Source: an uncultured Eubacterium sp.
Lineage (GTDB): Bacteria; Bacillota; Clostridia; Lachnospirales; Lachnospiraceae
Direction: 5' to 3'
Assembly: GCA_947089855.1 (NCBI GenBank)
Contig: CAMUML010000003.1
Coordinates: forward strand, 1-64,000
DNA length: 64,000 nucleotides
Each line of letters starts with the position of its first letter. Position 1 is the first letter of the stretch. This document shows positions 27,063-35,003 of this stretch, one piece after another. The notes beneath the pieces were generated by a model, which had not been told where the DNA came from, did no database searches, and saw nothing but the letters and a program-made list of their open reading frames with translations. Made by a program: the position numbers and the translations under genes.

Positions 27063-27142
27063 AACTGCAGCCGTAACCGGCTAGCCAAGGTGGGTATGGT
27101 ATTTCGATAAGGATAGGGGGTCGTAAGGGAACCGGAAAAAAA

Positions 27143-27152
27143 GGGGGGGGGG
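27143..27152. repeat. G10 homopolymer in the leader of the TarI/IspD-like gene
   Basis: A run of seven A then ten G (27,136-27,152) ends 8 bases before the ATG at 27,161 and contains the ribosome binding site. A tract of this length can change by slippage, which would alter RBS spacing. No second G-rich Shine-Dalgarno is present. Confidence 0.7.
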
Positions 27153-27160
27153 AAGCCATT

Positions 27161-27871
27161 ATGAATATAGCGCTTTTGACTGCTGCTGGGAGCGGTACGA
27201 GGACGCACCAGGATATACCAAAACAGTTTATACATGTCAACAATAAGCCGATCCTGATATATACGCTGGAGGCTTTCCAAAGGCACCCAGGCATTGATGA
27301 AATTTGCGTGTCTATTTTAAAAGGATGGGAAGATATACTGCGGGCCTATGCGAAACAGTTTAATATTACCAAATTAAAGTATATTGCCTATGGCGGGCGC
27401 AACGGGCAGGAGTCCATACATAACGGTATGGAGGAGGTATTAAGGCACCGTTCCTTAGATGATGTAGTTATGGTTCATGACGGGAACCGGCCGATGGTTG
27501 GGCAGGACATTATTACGGATAGCCTTGTCAAATTCCAGGAACATGGGAGTGCGGTCGCTGCGATTCCATGTATGGAGGTGGTATTTACAACACAGGACAG
27601 GGAAGTATCGCAGGATGTACTGGAGCGTGGAGTGCTTGCCAGAACCCAGACGCCGCATACGTACCGGCTGGAAGAACTGTGGGATGCACACCGCCAGGCG
27701 GGGGAAAGGGGGATTTTTGATACACCTGCTTCCTGTGCGTTGATGCATGCGCTTGGAAAAAAGTCTTATTTTTCATTGGGGTCGGAAAAAAATATTAAGA
27801 TCACTACGCTGGACGATATTGAGATTTTTAAAGCGCTGCTAAATGTAAAGCAGGACGAATGGTTGAAATAA
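27161..27871 (+). CDS. IspD/TarI-family cytidylyltransferase
   Basis: A 236-residue nucleotidyltransferase. It shows LTAAGSGTRTHQDIPKQFIHV, the CTP-binding loop with the catalytic Arg/Lys pattern of IspD/TarI, then VMVHDGNRPMV and the closing KITTLDDIEIFKALL. IspD makes CDP-methylerythritol; TarI makes CDP-ribitol. Position beside LicD in a glycan locus favours a CDP-polyol for polysaccharide decoration. No TarJ-type dehydrogenase is seen in the window, so the polyol could be made elsewhere. The normal G-G-G-x-x-R motif reads GSGTR. Confidence 0.82.
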   Translation: MNIALLTAAGSGTRTHQDIPKQFIHVNNKPILIYTLEAFQRHPGIDEICVSILKGWEDILRAYAKQFNITKLKYIAYGGRNGQESIHNGMEEVLRHRSLDDVVMVHDGNRPMVGQDIITDSLVKFQEHGSAVAAIPCMEVVFTTQDREVSQDVLERGVLARTQTPHTYRLEELWDAHRQAGERGIFDTPASCALMHALGKKSYFSLGSEKNIKITTLDDIEIFKALLNVKQDEWLK

Positions 27872-27966
27872 CAGTATAAAATAAAAAAGGATCTTAAATT
27901 TTGTGGATGATTTACGGATTTTGAAGAAATTGTAAAATAGCCTGCTACGGTATTCAACATTAGCAA

Positions 27967-28018
27967 AAAGGCATTACTGATTCTAGGGATATTTGGTTGG
28001 TTAGTAGTGCCTTTATTT
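27967..28018 (+). terminator. Terminator-like hairpin after the glycan locus
   Basis: AAAGGCATTACT pairs with AGTAGTGCCTTT (one G.U) around a ~22-base loop, followed by ATTTTA. It lies 95 bases past the cytidylyltransferase stop. Confidence 0.55.
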
Positions 28019-28153
28019 TAGCATATAAATTAATTAGCTAGACGATTGGTTGGATCGGACGATTGCCGCGTGCCACAGATGTTTATCATCAAATGTTTTT
28101 GATGCATGATGCCATTATCTGGGGCATTGGCCTAATTTTTTAAAGAGTGGTTA

Positions 28154-28257
28154 TATTGCACAATATTAATCCATAAGATAAATCCTGTTATAAAAAAGTG
28201 TAAAACCCTTGGCGGTTCCATAGGCTTTACACTCTGGCTGGTGGTTAATGTGCAATT
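28154..28257. repeat. Nested inverted-repeat element
   Basis: ATTGCACA...TTAA at the left matches TTAA TGTGCAAT at the right. Inside lies a second stem, AGTGTAAA at 28,197 with TTTACACT at 28,226. About 104 bp overall. It may be a degenerate miniature element. No other copy was found by eye. Confidence 0.5.
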
Positions 28258-28321
28258 ATTTACTGGCTGCTATTCTTTGATTTTATCAATGTCTGTCATA
28301 TTTATACCAGTTTACAACTTT

Positions 28322-28438
28322 TTAACATTTTTGAAGCCTGGCAAAACATAGCCCTCCCCAGAGCCGGCCCAGGATCGGGTGTACGCCGAGCTTCCAGTCT
28401 CCGGTTTTGGGGAATTCCAGTTCGAAATCTGTTACGAT
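28322..28438 (-). pseudogene. Possible gene remnant
   Basis: Reading the minus strand gives about 38 open codons with a protein-like composition (TDFELEFPKTGDWKL, then ILGRLWGGLCFARLQKC) but no start, with a stop just upstream. The GC content is above that of the surrounding DNA. It looks like the C-terminal relic of a gene; I do not recognise the family. Confidence 0.3.
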
Positions 28439-28509
28439 TCATGGCCTGGGGGGGGGCCGCTAATAGTAACCCATTTTATAATATAGTTTGCCATGTTGGT
28501 TTTTCTGGC

Positions 28510-28537
28510 TTGAAAATAAGGGATAATCTGGTATAAT
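28510..28537 (+). promoter_or_regulatory. Sigma-A-type promoter for the 60-residue ORF
   Basis: TTGAAA at 28,510-28,515, a 16-base spacer, TATAAT at 28,532-28,537, then an RBS (GGAAGGTGA) and ATG at 28,567. Confidence 0.65.
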
Positions 28538-28566
28538 AGTTAAAAAGGCAAGGAAGGTGATCTGGT

Positions 28567-28749
28567 ATGACAGAAAAAGAAATGATGAAAGTATCAGTAG
28601 AGGAATTTGATCGAATACAAGATTTTATGATGTCATGTGAAAAGGACACGGAAGTATATAAAAAATTAAAAAGACGTTATACGACATTAAAAGTTATATT
28701 GACATCGTCTGGTATTAACCTTACAGAGATTGATTATATAAAGGAATAG
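28567..28749 (+). CDS. Small hypothetical protein (60 aa)
   Basis: A 60-residue, charged, helical protein (MTEKEMMKVSVEEFDRIQDF, ending LTEIDYIKE) with a good RBS (GGAAGGTGA) and a near-consensus promoter 30 bases upstream. No recognised domain, signal peptide or membrane segment. It stands alone between repeat elements, so it is probably expressed as a single gene. Function unknown. Confidence 0.6.
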   Translation: MTEKEMMKVSVEEFDRIQDFMMSCEKDTEVYKKLKRRYTTLKVILTSSGINLTEIDYIKE

Positions 28750-28770
28750 AGGGGTAAAAATTCATTAGTA

Positions 28771-28929
28771 AGGAACTGTCGTGAAATAACTTGTGCAGTT
28801 TGCTGAGGATAAATTTTCGAGAGTGCCCTGCAAAAACCGGAGGCATAGTGGGCTATGTTGAGGATTTTTGCAGGGTGCTATCGGAGATTTAGACCAGCAA
28901 AATGCACAAGTTATTTTGTGACAGTTCCT
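28771..28929. repeat. F1 palindromic repeat, copy A
   Basis: A 159-bp near-perfect palindrome. Outer arms AGGAACTGTCGTGAAATAAC and its complement bound it. The middle arm is GTGCCCTGCAAAAA pairing with TTTTTGCAGGGTGC. The apex is GCATAGTGGGCTATG. Tips and apex are shared with copies at 44,488 and 45,779, while the middle arm differs in sequence but still pairs. Confidence 0.85.
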
Positions 28930-28965
28930 AAGTAAAGCAAGCAGCATAAATAGCTATTGAAAAAA

Positions 28966-29058
28966 GGCTGCTGCAATCCCAGTGGCGTTAGACAATAGGT
29001 AGTCCACAAAGTAGTGCTGCAATCCTACCGGGTTTAAGCCAGTAGGTAGTTCAAAGGT
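28966..29058. repeat. Imperfect tandem repeat, about 47 bp x 2
   Basis: Two adjacent units share GCTGCAATCC, then TTA and AGGTAGT at matching spacing. A third GCTGCTGCAA occurs near 29,308. No coding potential. Confidence 0.5.
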
Positions 29059-29064
29059 AAATAT

Positions 29065-29100
29065 GGTTGATGCGTATAATTTTGTGCGCATCAACCTTTT
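29065..29100. terminator. Rho-independent terminator-like hairpin
   Basis: GGTTGATGCG and CGCATCAACC form a perfect 10-bp stem with a 12-base loop, followed by TTTT. No gene ends immediately upstream, so it may end the small-ORF transcript reading through the F1 repeat. Confidence 0.6.
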
Positions 29101-29134
29101 AATTTGCTGTAACTTATAAATTAAACACTTTATT

Positions 29135-29226
29135 TATACTCACGAGCGGTAAAATTTGCCATATAGCCTTTTGTATTGACGCTCGTGAGTCGGCATTACT
29201 GGCAAATTTTATTGCTCGCCAGTATA
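29135..29226. repeat. F3 repeat, copy A (92 bp)
   Basis: Ends TATACT and AGTATA. TAAAATTTGCCA on the left pairs with TGGCAAATTTTA on the right. In addition ACTCACGAGC near the left end pairs perfectly with GCTCGTGAGT in the middle, so two foldings compete for the left arm. Related units lie at 33,351, 37,351 and 43,673. Confidence 0.75.
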
Positions 29227-29423
29227 AACTACGGATTATCTAGAAGCAGAAGATCAAATTATAGGCATAGCAACCTTTTGCGGAATTTGCTTTGAAATAA
29301 AATAATGGCTGCTGCAAAGTGGGTAGCCGTAAAGTGGTGTAGTGTTATATTAAAGGTGCTTTTTTGCGGCGGCAATATACAAGATTATTAAGAAATTTTG
29401 ACAGGTGAAGGAAGGAGCTGTTT

Positions 29424-30482
29424 ATGCTGCATGTTCAAACGTATCAAGAATGCTTGACAAAAAATATGGCGCAGGTAGAAAGCCTATTGCATACCCTGGC
29501 TGGGAAGCGTATTTTGGTTACTGGTGCGGCGGGCCTGATTGGTTCTGCTATGGTAGATTTTTTGGCGTGTGTACAGGGGCAGATGGATCTTGGCTTATCT
29601 GTTTTTGCTGGGTCTAGGGTACCGGAAAAGATGCAGTCCCGCTTTGGGATGTGGGGCCATGTGCAGGCGCTACGGTACCAGGCGCTGGAACCGCTGCCGT
29701 ACGGGATGCATTTTGACTATATCATCCATTGTGCAAGCAATGCGCATCCTAAGATGTTCCGGGAAGAGCCGGTAGAGACGATGTTGGTTAATTTTATTGG
29801 GATAAACCATATCCTGGATTATGCAAAAGCTAGTGCCGGAAAGTGCCGGGTGTTGTATGTGTCTTCGAGTGAGGTTTACGGAAACCGGACAGGCAGCAGC
29901 CAGCCATGGTATACGGAAGGCCATTATTATGACTTGGATATTTTAAACGCACGTGCGTGCTACCCTTCCAGCAAGCGGGCAGCGGAGACGCTTTGCAGCT
30001 GTTATATACAAGAGTATGGCGTGGATGTAGTAACAGCTAGGCCGGGGCATGTATATGGGCCAACCATGACAGGGACAGACAGCAGGGCATCTTCCAAGTT
30101 TATCCGGGATGTACTGCAAGGCCAGGATATTGTTATGAAAAGCCCTGGCACGCAAATGCGGTCATACTGCTATGTTATGGATTGTATCACAGCATTGCTG
30201 TTTGTTTTGCTAAAAGGGGTGTGCGGGGAAGCGTATAATATCGCAAATGCCGCTTCTACGGCTACAATCCGCCAGTTTGCGGATGAACTGGCTGCGCAGG
30301 CGGGGCGCAAAGTGATATTTGAGGAACCGTCGGATGCAGAGCGCAGGGGGTATAATTTAATGGACATATCTGCACTGGATGCGGGGAAACTGGAGGGCCT
30401 GGGATGGAGCGGGGCGTATCCGCTGCAGGATGGGATACGGGAAACATTGGATATTTTAGGGTATCCCTTTGTAAATTTGTAA
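29424..30482 (+). CDS. NAD-dependent epimerase/dehydratase (extended SDR)
   Basis: A 352-residue sugar-nucleotide SDR: ILVTGAAGLIGSAMVDFL, IIHCASNAHP, YVSSSEVYG, the catalytic YPSSKRAAE (Y-x-x-x-K), and ARPGHVYGPTM. The layout is that of dTDP-glucose dehydratase/UDP-glucuronate decarboxylase relatives. It is separated from the glycan locus by 1.5 kb of repeats. It may supply or modify a sugar for the LicD/cytidylyltransferase pair. AGGAGC precedes the ATG. Substrate not assigned. Confidence 0.85.
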   Translation: MLHVQTYQECLTKNMAQVESLLHTLAGKRILVTGAAGLIGSAMVDFLACVQGQMDLGLSVFAGSRVPEKMQSRFGMWGHVQALRYQALEPLPYGMHFDYIIHCASNAHPKMFREEPVETMLVNFIGINHILDYAKASAGKCRVLYVSSSEVYGNRTGSSQPWYTEGHYYDLDILNARACYPSSKRAAETLCSCYIQEYGVDVVTARPGHVYGPTMTGTDSRASSKFIRDVLQGQDIVMKSPGTQMRSYCYVMDCITALLFVLLKGVCGEAYNIANAASTATIRQFADELAAQAGRKVIFEEPSDAERRGYNLMDISALDAGKLEGLGWSGAYPLQDGIRETLDILGYPFVNL

Positions 30483-30499
30483 TATTTTGCAAAAAATAT

Positions 30500-30528
30500 T
30501 GACAGCCCCTCTGGTAAAGGTTAAACTG
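30500..30528 (+). promoter_or_regulatory. Promoter upstream of nrdR
   Basis: TTGACA at 30,500-30,505, a 17-base spacer, TAAACT at 30,523-30,528. It lies 65 bases before the nrdR ATG. Confidence 0.6.
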
Positions 30529-30592
30529 TGCCTATAAGATTATACCTGCGGCCAGTCCGTCTACAAAGGAAAACCAGAAGGGGAACAAAAAT

Positions 30593-31045
30593 ATGAAATG
30601 TCCGTTTTGCAACAGGGATAACACCAGGGTGATCGATTCCAGGCCCGCAGATGACAACACATCCATACGTCGGCGCAGGCTGTGCGATGTATGCCAGAAG
30701 CGTTTTACGACATATGAAAAGGTTGAAACCATCCCTTTGATCGTTATCAAAAAGGATAATAACAGAGAACAGTATGACCGTTCCAAAATCGAGGCGGGCA
30801 TCTTGCGCGCCTGCCACAAACGTCCAATTTCTATCAATCAGATCAGCAGGCTGGTCGATGAAATTGAAACAGAGGTTTTCAACCTGGAAGAAAAAGAAAT
30901 CCCCAGTACTACGATTGGTGAAATTGTGATGGATAAGCTAAAAGACTTAGAAGCAGTCGCTTATGTGCGGTTTGCATCTGTCTACCGTGAATTTAAGGAC
31001 ATCAATACATTTATGGATGAATTGAAAAAAATTCTGGAAAATTAA
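30593..31045 (+). CDS. nrdR: Transcriptional repressor NrdR
   Basis: A 150-residue protein of exact family length. It has the N-terminal zinc ribbon ([15 protein letters not shown], then [14 protein letters not shown]) followed by the ATP-cone domain beginning [16 protein letters not shown] and the C-terminal [14 protein letters not shown]. NrdR senses adenine nucleotides and represses ribonucleotide reductase genes; none lie in this window. It has its own promoter, and yqeG follows after 8 bases. Confidence 0.97.
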   Translation: MKCPFCNRDNTRVIDSRPADDNTSIRRRRLCDVCQKRFTTYEKVETIPLIVIKKDNNREQYDRSKIEAGILRACHKRPISINQISRLVDEIETEVFNLEEKEIPSTTIGEIVMDKLKDLEAVAYVRFASVYREFKDINTFMDELKKILEN

Positions 31046-31053
31046 GGGGGACC

Positions 31054-31569
31054 ATGCTACAGACATTTTATCCAAATGAATATCTGGATTCGGCCTACCG
31101 CATCGATTTTGACCAGCTCTACCGGCAGGGCTACCGGGGCGTGATTTTTGATATTGACAATACGCTTGTTATGCATGGCGCACCGGCCGATGCAAATGCG
31201 CGGGCATTATTTTCACATTTGAAGCAGACAGGCTGGCGGTGCTGCCTGCTTTCCAATAACAAAGAGCCGCGCGTAAAACTGTTTAACAGGCAGATCCATG
31301 CGGATTATATTTTTAACGCGCATAAGCCGCGGACGGCTAACTATAAAAAAGCAATGGAACGGATGGGTACCGATACACACAGTACACTGTTTGTCGGCGA
31401 CCAGATTTTTACCGATATATGGGGTGCTAACCGGGCAGGTATCCACACTATCTTAGTAAAACCGATCAGCCCCAAAGAAGAAATACAGATTATCCTAAAA
31501 CGGATACCAGAAAAAATAGTACTGCATTTTTATAAGAAAAGGAATGCAAACAGGCAGGAGGTTACGTAA
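31054..31569 (+). CDS. yqeG: YqeG-family HAD phosphatase
   Basis: A 171-residue HAD-IIIA protein. It has the nucleophile motif FDIDNTLVMHG, a LLSNN motif II, KPRTANY holding the lysine, and VGDQIFTDIWGANRAG as motif IV. YqeG-type proteins are common beside housekeeping genes in Firmicutes; the physiological substrate is uncertain, with phosphatidylglycerophosphate phosphatase relatives known. It sits between nrdR and rpiB with near-zero spacing, so the three are probably co-transcribed. Confidence 0.9.
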   Translation: MLQTFYPNEYLDSAYRIDFDQLYRQGYRGVIFDIDNTLVMHGAPADANARALFSHLKQTGWRCCLLSNNKEPRVKLFNRQIHADYIFNAHKPRTANYKKAMERMGTDTHSTLFVGDQIFTDIWGANRAGIHTILVKPISPKEEIQIILKRIPEKIVLHFYKKRNANRQEVT

Positions 31570-31570
31570 G

Positions 31571-32014
31571 ATGAAGATTATTATTGGAAATGACCATGCG
31601 GCTCCGGAAATGAAATGGGAAATTGTAAAATATCTAAAAGAGTTAGGCCATGAACCTATTAATTTTGGTGTAGACAGCCGGGAAAGCTGCAATTATCCAG
31701 ACATTGGCGAAAAGGTAGGGCGCGCGGTGGTAAATGGGGAAGGCGACTGTGGGATTTTGATTTGCGGGACTGGTGTAGGGATTTCCATTGCGGCCAATAA
31801 GGTGAAAGGCGTGCGTGCCGCCGTATGCTCGGATACTACGACTGCAAGGCTGGTAAAACAGCACAACAATGCCAATATTATTGCATTTGGCGCAAGGATC
31901 ATAGGGATAGAAGCAGCAAAAGATATTGTAAAAGCTTATCTGGATGCGGAGTTTGAAGGCGGCAGGCACCAGGATAGGATCAACCTGATCCATGCGATTG
32001 AAGGTTACCATTAG
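31571..32014 (+). CDS. rpiB: Ribose-5-phosphate isomerase B
   Basis: A 147-residue RpiB/LacAB-family isomerase. It shows IIIGNDHAAPEMK at the start, the catalytic Cys in ICGTGVGISIAANKV, and AVCSDTTTARLVKQHNNANI. It interconverts ribose-5-phosphate and ribulose-5-phosphate. The ATG at 31,571 follows AGGAGG and starts one base after the yqeG stop. No lac-type partner subunit is adjacent, which favours RpiB over LacA/LacB. Confidence 0.93.
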   Translation: MKIIIGNDHAAPEMKWEIVKYLKELGHEPINFGVDSRESCNYPDIGEKVGRAVVNGEGDCGILICGTGVGISIAANKVKGVRAAVCSDTTTARLVKQHNNANIIAFGARIIGIEAAKDIVKAYLDAEFEGGRHQDRINLIHAIEGYH

Positions 32015-32030
32015 CGTGTTACTTATGAGG

Positions 32031-32172
32031 CTACTATTCACGGGCCAGGAATGCGCATAAGCTGCGCATTCCGTGAGGACATGATTCAGGAGTGAGGGGC
32101 GATTTTGCGGAGCAAACTTCCAATATCGCCCCGAATGGTTACTATGAGCGGCCCCCAGGCCGTGAATAGTAG
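32031..32172. repeat. F2 miniature element, copy A (142 bp)
   Basis: Inverted ends CTACTATTCACGG(G)CC and GGCCGTGAATAGTAG. Inside are a hairpin GGAATGCGCA/TGCGCATTCC and a GGGGCGAT...ATCGCCCC stem holding the shared motif AACTTCCAAT. About 95% identical to the copy at 34,711-34,852. No matching target duplication is visible here. Confidence 0.85.
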
Positions 32173-32192
32173 GTAATACGATGAAAAAACAG

Positions 32193-32221
32193 TTGAAATA
32201 AAAGGACTTTTATTATATTAT
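32193..32221 (+). promoter_or_regulatory. Promoter of efp
   Basis: TTGAAA at 32,193-32,198, a 17-base spacer and TATTAT at 32,216-32,221, 44 bases before the efp ATG. Confidence 0.6.
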
Positions 32222-32264
32222 ACAAAGAGCGGTTAAATGGATTGAAACAAGGAGGAAATATCGA

Positions 32265-32822
32265 ATGATTTCAGCAGGAGATTTTAGGAACGGAATTACA
32301 ATTGAAGTAGAAGGAAATATTTACCAGATCATTGAGTTTCAGCATGTAAAGCCAGGAAAAGGCGCGGCATTTGTCCGTACGAAATTAAAAAATATCAAGA
32401 GTGGGGGCGTTATTGAAAAAACCTTCCGGCCGACTGAAAAATGCCCGCAGGCGCGTATCGACCGCAAAGATATGCAGTACCTGTACTCGGACGCAGATTT
32501 GTTTTATTTTATGGATGTCGAGACATATGACCAGATTCCGATTGGGGCAGATACGATCGGCGATGCATTAAAATTTGTAAAAGAAAATGATATGGTAAAG
32601 ATATGTTCTTATAACGGCGATGTATTTGCAGTAGAACCGCCGCTGTTTGTCGAACTGGAGGTTTCCGAAACCGAACCTGGCGTTAAAGGCGATACCGCAA
32701 CCGGCGCTACCAAACCTGCAACGGTAGAGACCGGTGCCACTGTATACGTCCCGTTATTTGTAAACCAGGGCGACACCATTAAAATTGATACAAGGACTGG
32801 TGAATATTTATCCAGGGTATAG
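32265..32822 (+). CDS. efp: Elongation factor P
   Basis: A 185-residue protein of exact EF-P length with three beta domains. It has the N-terminal [15 protein letters not shown], the loop [16 protein letters not shown] carrying the lysine (PGKG) that is modified in many bacteria, and the C-terminal [17 protein letters not shown]. It relieves ribosome stalling at polyproline. RBS AGGAGG. Confidence 0.98.
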   Translation: MISAGDFRNGITIEVEGNIYQIIEFQHVKPGKGAAFVRTKLKNIKSGGVIEKTFRPTEKCPQARIDRKDMQYLYSDADLFYFMDVETYDQIPIGADTIGDALKFVKENDMVKICSYNGDVFAVEPPLFVELEVSETEPGVKGDTATGATKPATVETGATVYVPLFVNQGDTIKIDTRTGEYLSRV

Positions 32823-32901
32823 CCCTGGCATATAGTTTTGCATAAAAAACTGGATAGAGGCCGAATCGGATAGGAATATATTTTAAGGCGGGGAGGATAA
32901 T

Positions 32902-33297
32902 ATGCTGACAGTTGGGATCAGTAATGAAATGGAAAAAGAAGTAACAAAAGAAAATACTGCGGCAGCACTTGGCAGTGGAATGCTGGAAGTATTTGCCACA
33001 CCGGCAATGGTCGCTCTGATGGAAGAGACATGCTTAAAGAGCGTGCAGCCAGAACTGGAAGAAGGCTGCGGGACGGTAGGGACTGGATTGACCATCAGCC
33101 ACGTATCGGCGACACCGGTCGGGATGAAAGTTCGCTGCGCCAGCAAATTGGTTGAAGTCGATGGCCGCAAACTTGTATTTGATGTGCAGGCATTTGATGA
33201 AACCGGCCTGATCGGACAGGGGATGCATGAACGGTTTATTATCCAAAGCGATAAGTTTTTAAGCAAAGCACAAAAAAAATTAGAAAAAAGCAAATAA
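32902..33297 (+). CDS. Hotdog-fold thioesterase (FlK-like)
   Basis: A 131-residue hotdog thioesterase of the fluoroacetyl-CoA thioesterase-like family. ATPAMVALMEETC carries the Thr and Glu positions of the active site, followed by TGLTISHVSATPVG and a C-terminal GQGMHERFII. The cellular substrate is unknown; fluoroacetyl-CoA is not implied. GGGGAGGA RBS. A strong terminator follows directly. Confidence 0.85.
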   Translation: MLTVGISNEMEKEVTKENTAAALGSGMLEVFATPAMVALMEETCLKSVQPELEEGCGTVGTGLTISHVSATPVGMKVRCASKLVEVDGRKLVFDVQAFDETGLIGQGMHERFIIQSDKFLSKAQKKLEKSK

Positions 33298-33305
33298 AAA
33301 CCAGC

Positions 33306-33352
33306 AAAAGCCGGTGCAGAAACAGGTAACCGTTTCTGTACCGGCTTTTTTA
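33306..33352 (+). terminator. Rho-independent terminator
   Basis: AAAAGCCGGT-CAGAAAC pairs with GTTTCTG-ACCGGCTTTT around a short loop and runs into six or more T. It lies 8 bases past the thioesterase stop. Its T-run touches the F3 copy that starts at 33,351. Confidence 0.9.
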
Positions 33353-33609
33353 TACCCACGGGCGATAAAGTTGCCATATAGCTTGAGGCAGCAACGCCCG
33401 TGAGCTGGCGCTAATGTTACTTTTCACACCCAGACCAAGCACCCGCTGCTTGGTCTGGGCCAAAGAATGCGGCTTGCCATGCATCCGGCCTTTCGCCAAA
33501 GGCGAACTTCCAATGGGCCGGATGCCGTTACTTTTTACAGCACAGCCGCTTTTTGGCTGGGGTGTGAAAAGTAACGCGCTAATTGGTAAAGTTTATTGCA
33601 CGCTAGTAT
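33351..33609. repeat. F3 repeat, copy B, interrupted by an F2 element
   Basis: The left part (33,351-33,407) and right part (33,576-33,609) together form an F3 unit: ATAAAGTTGCCA pairs with TGGTAAAGTTTAT. The internal pair CACGGGCG with CGCCCGTG takes the place of the CACGAGCG/CGCTCGTG pair of copy A. The F2 element at 33,416-33,575 sits inside it. Confidence 0.7.
33416..33575. mobile_element. F2 miniature element, copy C, with 8-bp target duplication
   Basis: A 160-bp element with perfect 15-bp terminal inverted repeats GTTACTTTTCACACC. It is flanked on both sides by GCGCTAAT (33,408-33,415 and 33,576-33,583). The interior has two further hairpins and the shared AACTTCCAAT. No ORF. The duplication shows it moved as a transposable unit, presumably mobilised in trans. 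Confidence 0.88.
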
Positions 33610-33665
33610 CATTTACGCTTATCTGCATGGATTGATTTTCCATTGCGCTGCCAGTATATGGATTG

Positions 33666-34589
33666 TTAAATATCCAAGTTCAGTTTTGCAATCAAGCTGC
33701 CAAGTGAAGTAGTTGCGGATTCATGGGAAGCATATTCCTGTGCATACCCCGTATCGGTATCCGGCTCGGTTTTCCCTTCTTCTTCCAGGGCACGCATACT
33801 TAACGAAATCTTATTATCGTTTGTATTCCGGATCTTTGCGCGTACTGTCTGGCCAACCTTAAGGACATCCGCAGGTTTACGGATGCGGCGGCTGCTAATT
33901 TGGGATACATGTACTAGCCCGGTCAGCCCATCGCCGATATTGACAAACGCGCCGTAGTTTGTCAGGCTTTCTACTGTACCTTCTACAACGGTGCCCGGCA
34001 CCAGCATGGAAATGCGGTGGTTCCTGGCTTCTTCTTCCCGTTCCCGTAAAACTGATTTAGCGGAAAGCACCAATTTTTCTTTTGCCTTATCTACGGTAAT
34101 TACCCGTACTTCCAGGTCTTTGCCTACCCAAAGGGAAGTATCCTCTACATAGTCCAAGCTTAACTGGGAGGCCGGGATAAACCCGCGTAGCCCCATTGCA
34201 TAAGCAATTACCCCGGCATTTACGGTCTCTTTGACACGGACGTTTAAGATTTCTTGGCTGTCCATCGCTTCTTTGAGCTTTTCCCATCCAACCGTCTGGT
34301 TTGCCTCCTTTTTCGACAGCATGATGTTGCCTTCCCCGTCGTCCATGCGGATGACAGCGGCCTGGATTTCATCGCCTGGATGCAGTTCCTCCATAATCTG
34401 GTAGTCTGGGTCGTCGCTTAAGTCGGCAGCCTTAATAATACCTGGCGCATAATACTTTAAATCCAGCACGGCTTCCTCATCGGATACAGAGATAACCGTT
34501 GCATTCAAAATGTCGCCTTCCTGGATACTGCGGAAGGATGCCTCCAGCTCTTCTTTGTAATCGTCCATTGTTTCCATACGTTCTTCCAT
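33666..34589 (-). CDS. S1 RNA-binding domain protein (short RpsA-like)
   Basis: About 307 residues with three S1 domains: one near 20-90 (GDILNATVISVSDEEAVLDL), one near 105-170 (ILNVRVKETVNAGVIAY), and a canonical one near 190-260 (GTVVEGTVESLTNYGAFVNIGDGLTGLVHVSQIS). The C-terminus is acidic and unstructured. The start at 34,589 is set by AGAAAGGA upstream; a longer frame from 34,637 lacks support. It resembles the Firmicutes YpfD/short S1 proteins rather than the six-domain S1. It is transcribed alone on the minus strand. Confidence 0.9.
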   Translation of the reverse strand: MEERMETMDDYKEELEASFRSIQEGDILNATVISVSDEEAVLDLKYYAPGIIKAADLSDDPDYQIMEELHPGDEIQAAVIRMDDGEGNIMLSKKEANQTVGWEKLKEAMDSQEILNVRVKETVNAGVIAYAMGLRGFIPASQLSLDYVEDTSLWVGKDLEVRVITVDKAKEKLVLSAKSVLREREEEARNHRISMLVPGTVVEGTVESLTNYGAFVNIGDGLTGLVHVSQISSRRIRKPADVLKVGQTVRAKIRNTNDNKISLSMRALEEEGKTEPDTDTGYAQEYASHESATTSLGSLIAKLNLDI

Positions 34590-34710
34590 TGTCAGTTTGT
34601 CCTTTCTAAATTTTATCTTATACTGAATAATGAACAAAAATATTGTATCATGGCTGGGGCGTTTTGGCTAGGGCGTGTTTGAAAATTGCAAGTGGTGGTA
34701 GCTGGCCAGG

Positions 34711-34852
34711 TTACTATTCATGGGCCAGGAATGCGCATAAACTGCGCATTCCGTGAGGACATGATTCAGGAGTGAGGGGCGATTTTGCGGAGCAAACTTC
34801 CAATATCGCCCCGAATGGTTGCTATGAGCGGCCTCCAGGCCGTGAATAGTAA
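34711..34852. mobile_element. F2 miniature element, copy B (142 bp)
   Basis: Same 142-bp structure as copy A with ends (G)TTACTATTCA and TGAATAGTAA(C). Flanking 8-mers CTGGCCAG and CTAACCAG match at 6 of 8 positions, consistent with an eroded target duplication. It occupies the divergent gap between the S1-domain gene and degV. Confidence 0.8.
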
Positions 34853-34870
34853 CCTAACCAGAATTAAAAC

Positions 34871-34899
34871 TTGTAAGTATTTTTCAGGTGTGATACAAT
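34871..34899 (+). promoter_or_regulatory. Promoter upstream of degV-like gene
   Basis: TTGTAA at 34,871-34,876, a 17-base spacer, TACAAT at 34,894-34,899. A second TATAAT at 34,924 lacks a good -35. Confidence 0.5.
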
Positions 34900-35003
34900 G
34901 CTATCCAGGTTAAAATAATGGTGTATAATGTAAAATGAAAAACATTTAGATGGAAATACCATCGGCGGATATACCGTAAAAATAGGAAATGGAGGGCGAT
35001 CAG

